Of a stretch of 64,000 nucleotides of DNA, positions 1 through 12,546 are shown in pieces. The position numbers and the translations under genes were made by a program. Within the stretch, counting starts at the first letter, position 1. The number at the start of each line of letters is the position of its first letter. A model generated the notes under the pieces. That model saw only the letters and a program-made list of their open reading frames with translations, did not search any database and had not been told where the DNA came from. The stretch is from Cyclina sinensis (Eukaryota; Mollusca; Bivalvia; Venerida; Veneridae). Where the stretch lies: contig JAAONU010000001.1 in NCBI GenBank assembly GCA_012932295.1, forward strand, positions 34,999,449-35,063,448, given 5' to 3'.

Positions 1-895
1 TGCCGTAAATGGGTTTCAGTACTAAATATGACTCGACTTCATAAGATTAAGTTGCATTTTGAATAATACTATACAGGTTCACATTAAAAGGGGAGGGGAG
101 CCAGAGAGAGAAAGAGTTTTCGTTTCAAATTTTCTACATTTTGACATTTTAAATGCTTATCGGGCACGGTTAAAGAGGTCCACCACAAATGCATGTGTTC
201 TGGTTTCTTTTAGCTCTGCCAAGCTAAATACCGGTTGGAAGAATATTGATTTCCAGATAGTATGTGAGTAAATCTTGACTCTGTAAGGGATGAAACAGAA
301 CAGAATAGAACAAAAAGCATATAAAGATTTTCGTTAATATAGACAAAGATTTTGTTCCGCATATGTTATATGTAACACAACATACTAAAACATAATTCAG
401 TCATGTTTGACTATTGACAACTAACATGAAAGAATCATGAAATCTTGACAACAACATTATGCACGAAGGATGACACACACAAGAAATAAATGTTTCCATG
501 GTGCTCCTCAGTAGATGACGTTCTGGACACAGAGCGGCATGTAATGATATTCTAAACTAAGAATTGAGAATAGGTGATAATATAACATTATATGACTTTA
601 CCTGTTGAAAAAAGGATTATGAGCAATTGAGATGGACATACAAAAGACTAACAGTTTTCTAACACAAACTATACAAAGGAATTATACAAACAGACTTTAA
701 GTGGTTAAAAGGTAATAAAGATTTTCTTTACCTGTTTACTGTTTTACCTCATTTTAAAAGGATTAAAAATCTCCTCTAAAGGGCAAGGTCAGATGTCCAG
801 TCATAAGAAACAAATTCGACATCAACAACAACATTCTGTAAAAAATAAAAGCAAATGTAGAAGAACTACCCCTAAAAAATAAAAGGACTCATTCA
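1..895. other. AT-rich stretch, no gene seen
   Basis: I see no supported gene or repeat. An open frame at 59-271 has no start context, domain or homologue I recognise. The L1-like ORF1 remnant begins at the right side of this stretch, and its 5' border cannot be placed. Confidence 0.4.
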
Positions 896-899
896 GATG

Positions 900-1640
900 T
901 GAGTAATGAAAATATTAGTAGTGGAATTGGTTTGTCTTCTATACAAAGCCAGCTTGATGAAATGTCGGAGAGTCTTGGGGAGGTAAAAAACAGTCTTAAA
1001 AGGGTACTTGGACATGGAAGCTCTTATCAACAAAACTGTCTGAAAAATCATGAGTAAGCTTGAGAAAAAGTTAGAAGAAAATGTAAATGAGAAAGTTAAA
1101 GAGAGAACCCAACATTTGACTGAAGAAATTGAATCTTTAAAATTTGAAAACAGAATAAATGAGCTAGAGGAGCAGATTCAAACTAATGAAAAGCAGAGTA
1201 TAGACGTATTGAAATGTTCAAATCACAATGAACAGTATTAACAGAAAAACATTAAGATAATGGACATTCCTGAAGATACAGACGAGAAAAACAACATTCT
1301 AATGTCAAAAGTGTGCGATATTTTGGCAAAACAGGACATTGAAAGAGATAGTCACGAGATTTTGGTATTGCACAGCATCCCTATCAGAAAAGGAGGAATT
1401 AGGCCTATATTATTAAAAAGAATAAACAATGATGTCAAAGCATGACTAATGAGGAAAAGAAAGAAAATGAAAAAAAAATGGGCACAGGCTGTTTGACCAC
1501 GTTACTACAGCAAATACGGGTTTGATCAACCGTCTACAGAAGAACCCGGAAATAGAAAATGCATGGTTTTTCAATGGTACAGTGCATGGTTTGACACAAA
1601 ATAAACAACGTATCAAAGAGCAATGTTCACTAACCAGCGT
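900..1640 (+). pseudogene. Decayed L1-like LINE ORF1 protein fragment
   Basis: This is a broken copy of an L1/Tx1-type LINE ORF1, the RNA-binding chaperone that coats LINE RNA. The pieces run in order. A lysine- and glutamate-rich coiled coil occupies 1050-1240. A segment with NIKIMDIPEDTDE follows (about 1245-1300), typical of the Transposase_22 RNA-recognition fold. Next comes a stretch ending GGIRPILLKRINNDVKA (to 1443). A C-terminal part with NTGLINRL, AWFFNGTVHG and NKQRIK lies at about 1510-1620. A stop follows codon 63 of the coiled coil, another stop lies at 1443, and the last part is in a different frame, so the copy is dead. No reverse transcriptase is adjacent. Recognition rests on remembered motif order in the family. 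Confidence 0.7.
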
Positions 1641-1740
1641 AAATGGCCCAAAAATTATGAAAAATAAAATAAAGAGAAAAACTACATTTTGTGTTTTGTT
1701 TTTATTAAACAACATAAATACACCACAAAACTAGATTTTC

Positions 1741-1834
1741 TTTTATAAAAATCATTTTCAAAGTAACAATAAAGGTTCTTTGTTCGACCCCTATTTTGGT
1801 AAAAATGGCAAAATTCTTGATAATCTTGGGATAT
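1741..1834. other. Short AT-rich spacer
   Basis: Noncoding spacer between the LINE fragment and a small hairpin element. Nothing recognisable. Confidence 0.3.
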
Positions 1835-1967
1835 TTTTTATTTTCTTAATATGAGCGCATGTTTGTTCCACATTTAAACTTACTTTGTTTGATTTAGAAT
1901 TCATTTTCCATACAATAAACTATTGTTATTTTGTGGAACACGCATGCGCTCACAGTATAAAATAAGA
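1835..1967. mobile_element. Small hairpin MITE-like inverted repeat
   Basis: Two arms of about 33 bases face each other: one at 1837-1872 containing GAGCGCATG and GTTCCAC, the other at 1931-1965 containing GTGGAACACGCATGCGCTC. About 60 bases of AT-rich loop separate them. The arms match imperfectly, with a few mismatches and a small gap. The layout suits a short non-autonomous DNA transposon or foldback. No target duplication was identified. Confidence 0.45.
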
Positions 1968-2625
1968 ATTGTGTGATCCACTGAAAATCGTTTTAGGGGA
2001 TCGATCGTTATAAAAACCATTGAAATCATCCAAATTAAAAACAAATTACACATAAGTTTGTGTGTACATGACAGCCAAATATTTATTAAGTAATTATAAA
2101 AGCGTATATGAAACTACAAAATCATAAAACTCGAGAAGCGCATTTTTATACGGCTTTTTGGTACGAACTGAAATAGGAACGAAACAGAGGGTTGCTAGTG
2201 TAAACAACTTCTCATAGAGACCATAGTATAACCGCACCTTAAAGGTATGTATATTCCCGTAGACAAAAAAAATGTTTCTGGCCCTCACAAAAATAACGTT
2301 ATTGTCATGAGATCGATTATTGCTGCTGCATTTAGATTTGAAATACCTTTATTGCGAAAATAAAATATCGCATTGTCAAATGTCATTGTGAGTACCCAGT
2401 GAATTGGTTATCGAGATGGTATCAACGATGGTTAATTCCTGCCCAATATAGTCTTAAAGTCAATTTAATTTTGTGAAATTGTAAAAAAATTATGTTAGAA
2501 ACAGTATGTATGAGCAACACTTTAATTTTTTAGAAATAATGACAAGTCGGCTGCTGTCAATTTTTTTATACTACATTTATCTTTTGTATATGATTTATAT
2601 CTTATGCGTCAATTATGTCAGTAAT

Positions 2626-2694
2626 TGCCGTGGCGCAGTGGTTAGCGTCACAGCTTACCACGCTGGCGAATCGAGTTCTATTCCCGATGGGACA
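2626..2694 (+). repeat. tRNA-like SINE head
   Basis: The segment carries an A-box-like TGGCGCAGTGG (2631-2641) and, about 40 bases later, a B-box-like GAGTTCTATTCCC (about 2672-2684). This spacing is what an internal RNA polymerase III promoter would have. A T-run follows directly. It reads as a tRNA-derived SINE head or a degenerate tRNA pseudogene, because the acceptor stem does not pair well. Confidence 0.5.
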
Positions 2695-2846
2695 ATGATT
2701 TTTTTTTTTTGGTTTTGTTGCTGCGTAGAATTATTTCATATTGAAACCTTTTTTAGTAGTGAAAAATAAAAGCATATAATCGTAAAGTATATAAATTAAA
2801 ATTACGATTTTCAGACGAATTAAAAATTCAAGATTTGTATTTCAGA

Positions 2847-5839
2847 ATGGTCAAACATTATGAATGTGTCCTTTGTAAGAAAAGAGTCAAGGCCTCCGAC
2901 AGACGTCCCGTTTCTGTCAAAGCAAAGAAATTGTTAAAAAAGATCCTTCCGCTTGACCCCACTGACGTTGATGTCATCTGCCCTGCATGTAGGACAAGGC
3001 TATACCGAAGTAGATCGAATAACAACAATCTAACAGGGGAGTTCACGGTTACCGTGCCACAGCCATCTACCAGCCAGCTTATTAGTCCACCATCGGTTCG
3101 TAGGATATTTTTATGTAATTTATATTGTATTATAAATCTTGTAAATATTAGATTATCAAATATATCAACATAGATCAATATTTTTAAATGCATTCTTGTT
3201 AAAACCATGTTTAGTTTCACTTAATTACATTGATGTGGAAGAGTTTATTTCCAGTTATATACGTATTATACTAAACAAAGCGCCTTAACCTGTATTTGTT
3301 AACAAAAGTTAAACGTTAACATTGTGATTTAATTCCACCATAAGTAGTTATACTCTGATGAGTACTCTTATAGAAATACAATAAATTCTAGAATCTAAAA
3401 ATTATGAATACACTGAAATCATGTTTTATAATGTAATATTTACTATTTCAGGTAATACTGAAAATCCCGTCAACAAGCAGGAGCCACTCACGATGTTTTG
3501 TCTGTAAAAGGCCTGGTCCAAAACTTGTACGCCTGGGTTCAGAGGGCCGACTTCAAGCATTTCTGCAGCACAACATCGTGATCCATTCAGACGCTAGATG
3601 TTGCCCAGTGCACTTGTTAGATAATTCTCTGAAGGCAGATTCTATTGCAAACATCCACCATCTCAACCCTTCTTCCTGTCTCAACCGTTCATCCATTTCT
3701 GATCTTCTTCAAAACATGCGATCATTATGTATTCAACAGAACTCTTCCTTGAACTTCGATACTCTCCATGACAACGACTACTCTTCACTTACAGGCCTCT
3801 CAAAAATACAGTTTGACGATCTCTTTTCACACATCAACGACAAAATAAAGGCAACACCGTCAAGATCTCCAAGAACAAGCGTTGGACTGTTTCTTCTTAA
3901 ATTAAAGTCAGGGATTTCTAACAAGCTACTATCCACTATCTTCAGCATGACGAAATCCAGCGTCCGAAGGGCCATTGCCACTGTCAGAGAGGCCCTGATG
4001 AGGAGTTTTGTGCCTCTGTACCTTGATTTCGAAAGTGTTACCAGGGAAGCGATAATCCGCAATCATACTCGACAGTTGGCAAAATCCCTCTTTGGCTGTG
4101 CAACAGATAAAATTATTTTGGTTCTAGACGGCACATACATTTACATCAACAAGTCAAACAACTACAAGTTTCAAAGAAGAACATATAGTCTACACAAAGG
4201 TCGCCCTCTCGTAAAGCCAATGGTCATTGTAACAACCACAGGACATTTCGTAAGCATCATGGGTCCCTACCTTGCTGATGGAAAAAATAATGACGCAGCG
4301 ATCCTGAACCACATCCTAAGGTCCAACATCGACGATGCTAGGGATTTTCTTCAAGAAGGGGACGTGCTAGTGGTGGACCGGGGATTCAGAGATTCCCTGG
4401 AAATGTTGGAAGATATTGGCATTCATGCAAAGATGCCTGCAATCATGTCGAAGGGGCAAAAGCAGCTTGAATCCGAGGATGCCAACACAAGTCGCTTAAT
4501 TACAAAGGTATGGTGTAGACAATTTAACATAAATTCTCTTTCATAAAAAAATGGTGACACTGTTAAGAAGCAAGCAAAATCATCGTTGATGTTAATATTA
4601 ACGCGAGTTATTATTCACTGTAAAATTATTATTCCTTAAAAAAAAATACGCGGTTTACCGTAAACCTACAGATATGTTGAAGAATAGTGTTACGATGTGA
4701 AAAAAAAACACTGGAAAAATTGCGTACAAAAAGAAAATGAAACAGTTCTACTTAAGTCATAATCTGCTCTACTTTTTCAGGTTCGTTGGGTTGTGGAGTC
4801 AGCAAATGCACGCATTAAGCGTTTCAAGTACTTGGACCATGTTATGCCAAACAGTCAGATTCCGTTCATTGGCGACTTTGTCCGGATAGTATGCGCCATG
4901 TCCAACAAGTACTTTCCGCCCCTCAGTGACCCAGCGCAAACGAAAAGCGATATCGCTATGGCCGAAAAAATGCTCAGGCTTCGAGAGAGAGAGAACGAGC
5001 TGCAGAGAATGATAGAGGAGACTGGCTTAGACAGAAAGAAGACGGTGTGGAAGAATGTAGATGAGGCGGATATCTCTTTTCCAGTTTTAAATAGGGAGCA
5101 GTTGAGTGAGCTAACACTTGGTGTTTATCAGTTGAAACTCTCCCCGTCGTACATACAAGAGCACTTGGGTGGAGAGTGCGACATCAAAGGTAATGACTCG
5201 GATATAGAATGAATAATTATGACATACTTTGTTTCATTTTCTTTCAAGAAAACGGAAAATAAGTTATTTTTAAAAATCACTTCACAAGCAATTTTTGACA
5301 AAAAATTAGGTGACATTATGTTCTGTATCGCAAAACGCTCCCTTAGCAATTGATAAGATCTATCCTTTTCAATTAAAGGGATTTTAAACATATTTAATGA
5401 CAATAAAGAATAAACTGTACTGGTAGCTGAAGTAAGTCTTATAATATATATTCATCGCATACTTAAAACTCATTTTTCATACAGTTGTAAAAATGCGGGA
5501 AAACGAACACGATTGATATAAACAAATGATTACTGTTTCACAGTCAACACCGACGATCCAAATCTTCTCTGCGTCAGAATGCAGAGCAGACACACCTCTA
5601 GCAAGAGGTATACGATATGGGTGAAGGTTGAAGGCGACGCAGTGGATGGCTGGTATTGTACCTGCAGGTGCGGTTCGAGAGTCGTGGGGATGTGTTCTCA
5701 TGTGGCCTCTATTGTGTGGTATCTGTCTAATGCAAGACATAGTGATAGGGAGAACTACGGCGTTCGTGACTGGAGTGTCCACCTATCTGATGCTGCCATT
5801 TTTGAAGTTGATGAAACCTCTGGAAGCGATACCGAATGA
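2847..5839 (+). CDS. Four-exon DDE transposase with zinc fingers and a C-terminal SWIM domain
   Basis: The exons join cleanly at 2847-3095, 3452-4507, 4781-5189 and 5544-5839, with GT..AG borders and phases 0, 0 and 1, giving about 669 residues. N-terminal part: CVLC...CPAC (residues about 5-50) and CFVC...CCPVH, both zinc-finger-like. Catalytic part: a DDE_Tnp_4-type core with first Asp in LVLDGTY, a conserved HKGRPLVKPM segment, second Asp in VVDRGFRD, and the Glu in VVESANARIK just after the second intron. C-terminal part: a SWIM finger, CTCRC...CSH (about residues 600-613). From general knowledge, this core occurs in PIF/Harbinger and ISL2EU-like (PHIS) transposases, which cut and paste DNA in the nucleus. 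There is no stop or frameshift, so it is either a recently active transposon or a domesticated gene. TTTCAG directly precedes the first ATG, so an upstream exon is possible. I found no terminal inverted repeats. Exon assignment is inferred from splice consensus and uninterrupted motif order. Confidence 0.85.
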
Positions 5840-7050
5840 TAAGGATATTTATGTTTAAATAGATCATATAAACACTGTTTTTGTCAAACTTGTTACATAG
5901 AAAGATCATGTTGATGATCTAATTTGATCATTAAAAAAGAACCATGTTGATGAAATGATATTTCTATTTATCACTATTGTTACAATCTGTTAAAGTTACA
6001 ATAAGTATTTTTAATAGCCATATTTCTTTGATTGTTTCGTTTTGTTAACTCAGTCAAAGCATAGTTTGAAGTTTCCTTAATTAAAACAGTTTTTACTAGT
6101 AATACCAAGAGATCGAGAAGATATTTTAGTATGTCTTTACAAATAGGTAAGGGATTTTCATAGAAAATGTTTGCTTCAATTACAATTCATGGTTTTAATT
6201 TTTTAGTAACCATTTTTTGAATCTTCCAGTAAAATTTCGTACTTTCTTAACCATTTTTTTATATTGTTCACAATATTTCAATTCATTGTTTCCACATTGT
6301 TTGTGTCTTTAAATCCTATTCTAAATCCTATTCTGGATGTTTCTTTTTTCAAGCGATGTTAATTCATTGTTTTATATGTTAACATATGACGCGTTACTTA
6401 CTGTTACTGAAACCGGCTTTATACAGGCTCTGTTATCTATCTATTTAAAGTCAGTTTTAAAGACTGATATTCAGTTTAAATAAAATTTATAGTTCACAGA
6501 AAAGATTTTAATTTTTTAAATGAAACCATATGAATTTAATCACGTTTCAGGAAAGAAATAATATTTCCCACAAATCGCCAACATGTCCGAATAACGTCCA
6601 TCCGAAAATGTGTAAATTGCTACAAAATGTTCGGATTATATTTTTATGGCAATCTGCAATAGATTTTTTTGCATAATCTGAGTGTGTTGCTGGGCTGTAC
6701 TGAAAATAAATTTGAAAAAATAAAATAAAATAAAGACAATAAATGACATCAATAATTGACGACGTCAATAAAGAGCGGTAATTGGATTAACAGGTGCTCT
6801 AATTAAGAGCATTTTGTGACGTGATGGTAACATACGTACGATCAAAATTGTTGATTTCGTGTAATGTATATGCTAAACCATCATCAGAGGAGTTTTCATC
6901 AATTTCTGAGGTGGGGCCATTTTAGGTGGTTAGCGAACCTTGCTCTTTGACTTGTATGACAATATAAGTGAAGTTATTGCTACTGCGAAGACCCGCTCTA
7001 CAAGGACAGAGATAGATTAATTGCATAAACAGGCATAGGAATGTCACATT
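5840..7050. other. AT-rich intergenic sequence
   Basis: No coding potential, tRNA or clear repeat seen. It may include the 3' untranslated part or the end of the transposase element, but no inverted terminus could be placed. Confidence 0.35.
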
Positions 7051-7099
7051 TTGCAAACAAACATATTTATTTGGACTAATATGTTTCTCTTTCATACAT

Positions 7100-7215
7100 T
7101 ACCTGTGTTAGTATACACATATATGTATGTCTGTATGTGTGTATATATGCACATATATATTTGTGTGTATATCTGTTTATATGTATGTATATGTGTGTGT
7201 GTATATATATCTTTT
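7100..7215. repeat. Imperfect TG/TA microsatellite
   Basis: A run of TATG, TGTG and TATA units. The open frame across it (7051-7248) is a low-complexity product of the repeat. A purer GT run lies at 7547-7586. Confidence 0.8.
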
Positions 7216-7811
7216 TTTATAGAAAACATTTCTATCTATAAAAATTAATCATTTTCGTCGTAATATGAATCATATCACAAGACAAATTATAAAATGCTAA
7301 TAATTATTTTACTCCTATGGTTCTACTAAAAGTTTATTTTGCAAAAAAAATATTGGCACTGTCTCCTTCGATTAACCATGCATTGATTTCATTGTTAGTG
7401 AAAAATGAAAAATCCAAGTTAATTATATTTAGTATTTGTGCTATATTTAGAACAATGAACTGAATTATCAATCAATATACATCAGGATCATTTATATTAT
7501 CTATTTATAGATATTATTGATAAATGATTTGGTAAAGTGAATAAATTTGTGTGTGTGTGTGTGTGTATGCGTGTGTTTGTGTGTGTAAAGGCCCATGCAT
7601 ACTGTTTGTTTTTATTTTATTTTTTTATGTGTGTGTTCTCAATGTTTGTTTTTTTAAATACACATGTATTTACACATGACTATTATGTTACCTAGGCCCG
7701 AAGTTTGTTAAGAATTTCTTCACTGGGATTATTTCATATTTACCATAGCTAAGTGTAGTTATTATGTACATTATAGATATAATGATAAACATATCATTAT
7801 TTCTTTAAACA
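7216..7811. other. AT-rich noncoding sequence with GT run
   Basis: Nothing recognisable except the GT run at 7547-7586. Confidence 0.3.
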
Positions 7812-8310
7812 ATGAGTAATCTTAAAGTTTTCTCTTACAATTGCCGTGGTGTAAACAATAGCATTAAAAGACATGATATTTTAAATTTATTTCAAACTAA
7901 AGAAGCTGATTTACTTTGTCTACAAGAAACACATTTTGTTAAAGATAAAGAAAATGAAAATTTACTCTGAATAGAATGGTTTATGTTATTTTAGTCATGG
8001 AAGATTTATTCTGAATATTTTAGACATGGAAGACCAAGTGCAAAAGGTGTGACAATTTTGTTTTTAAAAAAAATAGATATGAAAATCAAATCAATAAATA
8101 CGGATAATTCTGGATGTTTTATAAATTTTAACAGATGTTGTTTGATTTCTCAAAGTTCACAATAGTTAATTTAAATGCGCGAAATGCTTCTTTAAAAACA
8201 TTTTTGAAAATTTGGACTCTTTTGATGATAATGATTCTCTAATTATTTGTGGAGATTACAATCTTGTACTAAATCCAGATATAGACTACCAGAAAATGCA
8301 ACAGAATAAT
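7812..8310 (+). pseudogene. Decayed L1-like LINE endonuclease domain (ORF2 N-terminus)
   Basis: From the ATG at 7812 the frame reads a typical AP-endonuclease start: KVFSYNCRGVNN (YNCRG, active-site Asn motif), then ADLLCLQETHF (catalytic Glu in QET). After stops and frameshifts it resumes at 8212 with SLIICGDYNLVLNPDID, which holds the GD.N catalytic motif. This is the N-terminal endonuclease of LINE ORF2, which nicks target DNA. Several in-frame stops fall between 7968 and 8200, and no reverse transcriptase follows, so the fragment is truncated and dead. It is on the same strand as the ORF1 remnant 6 kb upstream, but intact transposase sequence lies between them, so common origin is not shown. 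Confidence 0.75.
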
Positions 8311-8449
8311 TTGATCTTTTGGTTTCGGCATTTTCTGTTATCGACAAAGGTATTTTCATTCAAATTCTGGAGGAATTTATTAACTTCTTTTTATTATTTA
8401 ATTAAGCATAAAATGGTTATAGAATTGTTTTCGTGTAAGAAATCTTAGA

Positions 8450-9168
8450 AGAAAATTAAAAACTGCATTGGTATTTTCGTTATTAATCTGTCTCTTGTCT
8501 GACTCTTGTCTGACTCAAAGACTTTTTCTCATAAAAAGAACCTGCATTGAACTCCATTTGTTGCCTTTGTTGTTTATTTATGATCTATTTCTCTTAAGAT
8601 CTCTTTCATTCGTTATTAGTCTGGACCAGCTATTAATAATCTGATTGCTGTAGCAAAATTTATAGACTATTATCAAGCATATTAAGATATAGCGCCTCAT
8701 TACCAGGCAGTTTCATTCAGAAAGACAGAACTAGCGATAATAACAATAGGTAAGCAGTATGTTTTAGTTCAAACACTGGTCATTTTCCTTTATAAGAAGT
8801 ACATCATATGCTTTCTGCTTCATCAATTACAGATTTTTTTAAATATATCAGCTTAAATCATAAAATTCAAATCATTATTCTACGTTAACTAAAATTTTTC
8901 CGGTGCTCTGAATAAAAATATGTGTATGTGACATCAACTGACATGTTCATTTGAACGAAATTTAAAAGCGCATTATAATTCCCAGTAAACAGCTCGTTGC
9001 CTCAGTGTGTAATACATTCCAGAAGCACTAACATCCCCCCGCGCCCCCACCCCACTTCACATGGGCGTCGCACGGGTCTGTGATATTTCATCTTTGAACA
9101 AGCGGCATTTTGAGCTGCCTGAGCGAATCTTACCCATCAATGCCTGGCGTCTGCAAATATAGACATGG
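8450..9168. other. Noncoding sequence
   Basis: No gene seen. It includes a short C-rich patch near 9033-9055. Confidence 0.3.
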
Positions 9169-9235
9169 GCAAACAGTGTAGACCCAGATCAGACGCTGCA
9201 GTATGCGGCGGCTGATCAGGGTCTACACTGTTTGC
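9169..9235. mobile_element. 67-bp hairpin MITE-like palindrome
   Basis: GCAAACAGTGTAGACCC at 9169 is mirrored by GGGTCTACACTGTTTGC ending at 9235. GATCAG and CTGATC continue the stem inward to a loop of about 18 bases. The arms are nearly perfect over 24 bases. I believe this GTGTAGACC palindrome is dispersed in bivalve genomes, but that is from memory. Confidence 0.6.
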
Positions 9236-11032
9236 ATAAAGGACTTTCCTCCCTTAATAGAATAAAATTGAAAATTTATACCGGAAACCCTTTTAATTGA
9301 AAATAGACTCGTCCATCTGTTAAGGATTTTATAATCCATAAGGCGTATTAAATGGATTAAGATTAATCTACAGTTTGAGATTGGTCTAGTCAGTTGTAAA
9401 GTTACAGATATTATAACCCAAACCGGCTTTTTGACATCAACTAAACCAAGTCAAACTAAAGCAAGGGGTTGTTTTTCAAGGATTTTCATTTTTGTCATCA
9501 AACCGCTTAATGATTTCAATAAAATCTGTCTTGAAGTCAGCTGTCTATTGATTATGTTGACCTGTCTAGACGCTTTGAATGTTTCTTAATACTGTACATA
9601 CAATAGAATGCTTCTTATTTAAAACCAAGTAACGTTTTGAAATAAATGACGATAATGATATAACTATTGAACAACTTGTCTATGTAAATCATATACATTT
9701 TAATTGAGCATCGTTATAATGGCTTTGGGAGTGAAATCTTGAAAGAATTACTTGTCTAACTATTTTTTTAATGTTTTTTTCTCTTTTACACAACAAATGC
9801 GAAATCAGTCTTGGGAAAAATTTACTAATATCCACCTTCTTGGCAACAATTATTTAAACCATAGTTAATACTTCAATATATAATAAATGCATCTACTCCC
9901 ACGATAATGGCGTAGAAATCCGGATGTAAGAAACCCTTGAGCCCATGTGCGTGTGAAGTAAGCGATTGGATACGAAATTGGCATTGAACGTTCTATGTCA
10001 AATTTTGATGGAATTCCTAGCTAGTTTGGAGTTGCGAATATTTAAGAAACCTCCGAATATATCCAGCTGAGTTCAATTCCCAGCGAACCTGATGTTGAGC
10101 ATTCTCGATGTTTAACTTTAATATCGATTTAAGAACTGGTTCAGTTTTCACCTAAATGAAATTTGATCTTAGAGCAGGCATTAAATTTTGCGTCTGCTCC
10201 CGATGCGCTGTAAATGAATGTCGATCTCAGCTGATCTTAGTGCAGTCCAGCTGACGATATTGACTGTTTAACATCGATCTCCGATTTCAGTGCTGACTCT
10301 TAAACATATTTACAGTAAACTGACTTTTGGAATACAACGAAGTCGTTTACCTGAACTGTTTTAATTGTATTGATGCTTAGAACAGTTAGTGTATATATGC
10401 ACACACGAATCGTATTGGTTGTCTTAATAATTTACAGGAGTGAACAACAGTTTCACACTTACTTCCTAAAACATCAACATTTCTTAAAACATAAAGAGCT
10501 TACAGGTCTTGAAACGATGATACTAATGGAAAGTTTCTGTTTTTTGTGAGAGTTGACAGTTTATTATGTAGGGTGGAAGTTCAAAGGTTACGAGCATGTG
10601 AACTGCCCGCCTATTAATAACTGAAGGAATTGACAGAAAGTAAAGTCCCGAGCAAACTAAACAAAGACACGTTAAAATCTGCTGCTTGAATTACGATGCG
10701 GAATTCTCCAGTCGAATACATGCAGGAGACGAAGAAAAAGACGATTTTAACCAGCTGACGACGAAAGCTGATCTTACTCTAATCTAAAACTTTCCAAGTC
10801 AAATGATGAACGCCGCCAAATGGAGTGGGGGTTGCGATAATTAGTAATGTTGGATTTAATGTATTTTTGTTAATCAAATTTAATCTTTTTGCACTCTAAT
10901 TTTGTATATGGCTCACATTTGTTACGTTTAATGCCAAAAAAAAGATGCTTCTACATCAAGTCTATAGGCATTGTTTGCTCTGTATGGAAACTGGCTGCTG
11001 TCACTTTATGTTTTTTTTATTATTATTAACAA
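9236..11032. other. Noncoding sequence
   Basis: No open frame with recognisable content and no clear repeat. The stretch at 10020-10330 contains scattered CAGCTGA and TCGAT words but no regular period that I can defend. Confidence 0.3.
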
Positions 11033-11477
11033 TGTAGCAATACCACGTGACTGTTGCGTCACAAAAGGCACCAAAACCAAGACAAAACTAAACAATGGCT
11101 CAGCTTGAAAATAGAAAATTACCCGTTACTATTTCATTTCTTTGTCGATTTTAATGGGGCAAGTTTCAGTCTAAGGAGAAAAATATAAGCTTTCCATGGA
11201 ATAAAGGATCTCCATCTGCTGCTGAGCCGTTTTATCAAGCACTGCATGAAACCTCGCAAACAATAAAAGTCCAACTTTTCACGCAGTGCTAAAAAAACCG
11301 CTCAGTTGCTGTGGTAAGCTTATATTTTTCTCCTTAGACTGACACATGTCCCATAGTAATCGATGAAGATATTAGATACTTACGGGTAATTTTCTGTTTT
11401 CAAGCAGAGCCAATATTGACAGTTTTGTCTTGGTTTTGATGCCTGTAGTGACGTCACGATCAGGTGGTTTTGCCACA
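11033..11477. mobile_element. 445-bp near-complete palindrome (foldback MITE)
   Basis: The left half (11033-about 11250) is the imperfect reverse complement of the right half (about 11270-11477). Matching blocks include CAAAACCAAGACAAAACT with AGTTTTGTCTTGGTTTTG, AGAAAATTACCCGT with its complement near 11388, and TCTAAGGAGAAAAATATAAG (11172) with its complement near 11320. Inner blocks CTGAGCCG and GCACTGC also pair. The loop is about 20 bases. No coding frame spans it. It fits a non-autonomous foldback element. Confidence 0.75.
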
Positions 11478-12290
11478 CTGAGAAAGGAAGCCTGAATTAC
11501 CTACCCCTATCTCTACGTTATCGGTAATAAACTGAAATCATTGACCTGATCAAAAGATAACATTTTTTTATTTCCCTACCTCTGTAATTCTAAAATATAA
11601 ATTTGCTTATTTTTTAACAATTCACGTACGGAAAAAGAAATATTTCGGAAAAAAATTAATTCGAACCAATGCTTGAAACTATATGTTTCTCTGTCGCGTC
11701 ATTACTAAATTTAACATCGTAGTCATTCGTTTGAAATCGGCTAGTTCCGAAAAATTTAGACTGGTTCGCGATTTTAAATCAAAAGACCGCTTTTACAAAG
11801 TACGCATTGTGAAATCAGTTTACAGTCTGAAAGGAGTAACGTCACCCCATGGAAATTTTACTTACTGCATTCCAATATACACGCCGCATACAGGGCGGCG
11901 TGTAATAAACGTTAGATACGTATATTTGAATGATAATATGCATTCCACAGAATATCCTCGATAAATCATCAATACCACTTTTGAGACTAAATATGTCTTG
12001 TTTCACTTGTAGTTACATTACGTTATTATCTAAATGATGAATGAAAGACTTAATGTTACAAAAGATATTGCTTTTTCTCAAAGAAATGAACATGAAATGT
12101 AGACTATTTATTACAAACGCAAGTCTATAGAAAAAAATTAGGTAATTTAGGTTCAATGTCGACCCTCTTACAAAAGAGAACACGTTTGTAATTCATGCAT
12201 GGAATTAATCAAGAATCATCCAAAGAATTAGTAAGATAAACATTCAGCTGTTCATTTCCGAATTTTACGGAAATCACTCATAAGAAATAA
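11478..12290. other. Noncoding sequence
   Basis: An open frame at 11683-11964 (93 residues) has no recognisable domain, signal peptide or neighbours, and is probably chance. Confidence 0.3.
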
Positions 12291-12546
12291 GGAGCGAATC
12301 AGTGGTCCAGTGGTAACGCGCTGGACTGGTAATCAAGGAGTCTCGAAATCAATCCCCCGCTACTCCACTAACAACACTAATTGTCTTTCGGGTGAGACGT
12401 TAATCCATGTATCAGTGTTGTACACTGAGCATGCAAAAGAACCAGTGGTGTCTCTGAAATGGAAGCAACATAAAATAACTAATCCCTGCAGGGGGCGTCG
12501 GTCATTTGGGCAACCGGTACCGACGATAAACAAACTCAATAAAATA
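12291..12546 (+). repeat. tRNA-derived SINE, full-length-like
   Basis: Positions 12291-12366 form a tRNA-like head. It has an A-box-like AGTGGTCCAGTGG, an anticodon arm CTGGACTGGTAATCAAGG that resembles tRNA-Thr (GGT), a degenerate B box (CGAAATCAATCC) and a pairable GGAG/CTCC end. A body follows with TTCGGGTGAGACGTTAATCC and, near 12450, GTGGTGTCTCTGAAATGGA. The body is shared with the copy at 15000-15234. It ends in an A-rich CAATAAAATA. The internal polymerase III promoter is inferred from the boxes. Confidence 0.65.

Noticed and set aside
2626..2694. Functional tRNA gene
   Set aside because: The A and B boxes are present but the arms do not form a proper cloverleaf, so a SINE head is more likely.
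900..8310. A single LINE comprising the ORF1 remnant and the endonuclease remnant
   Set aside because: They are 6 kb apart with an intact unrelated transposase gene between; nothing shows that they came from one insertion.
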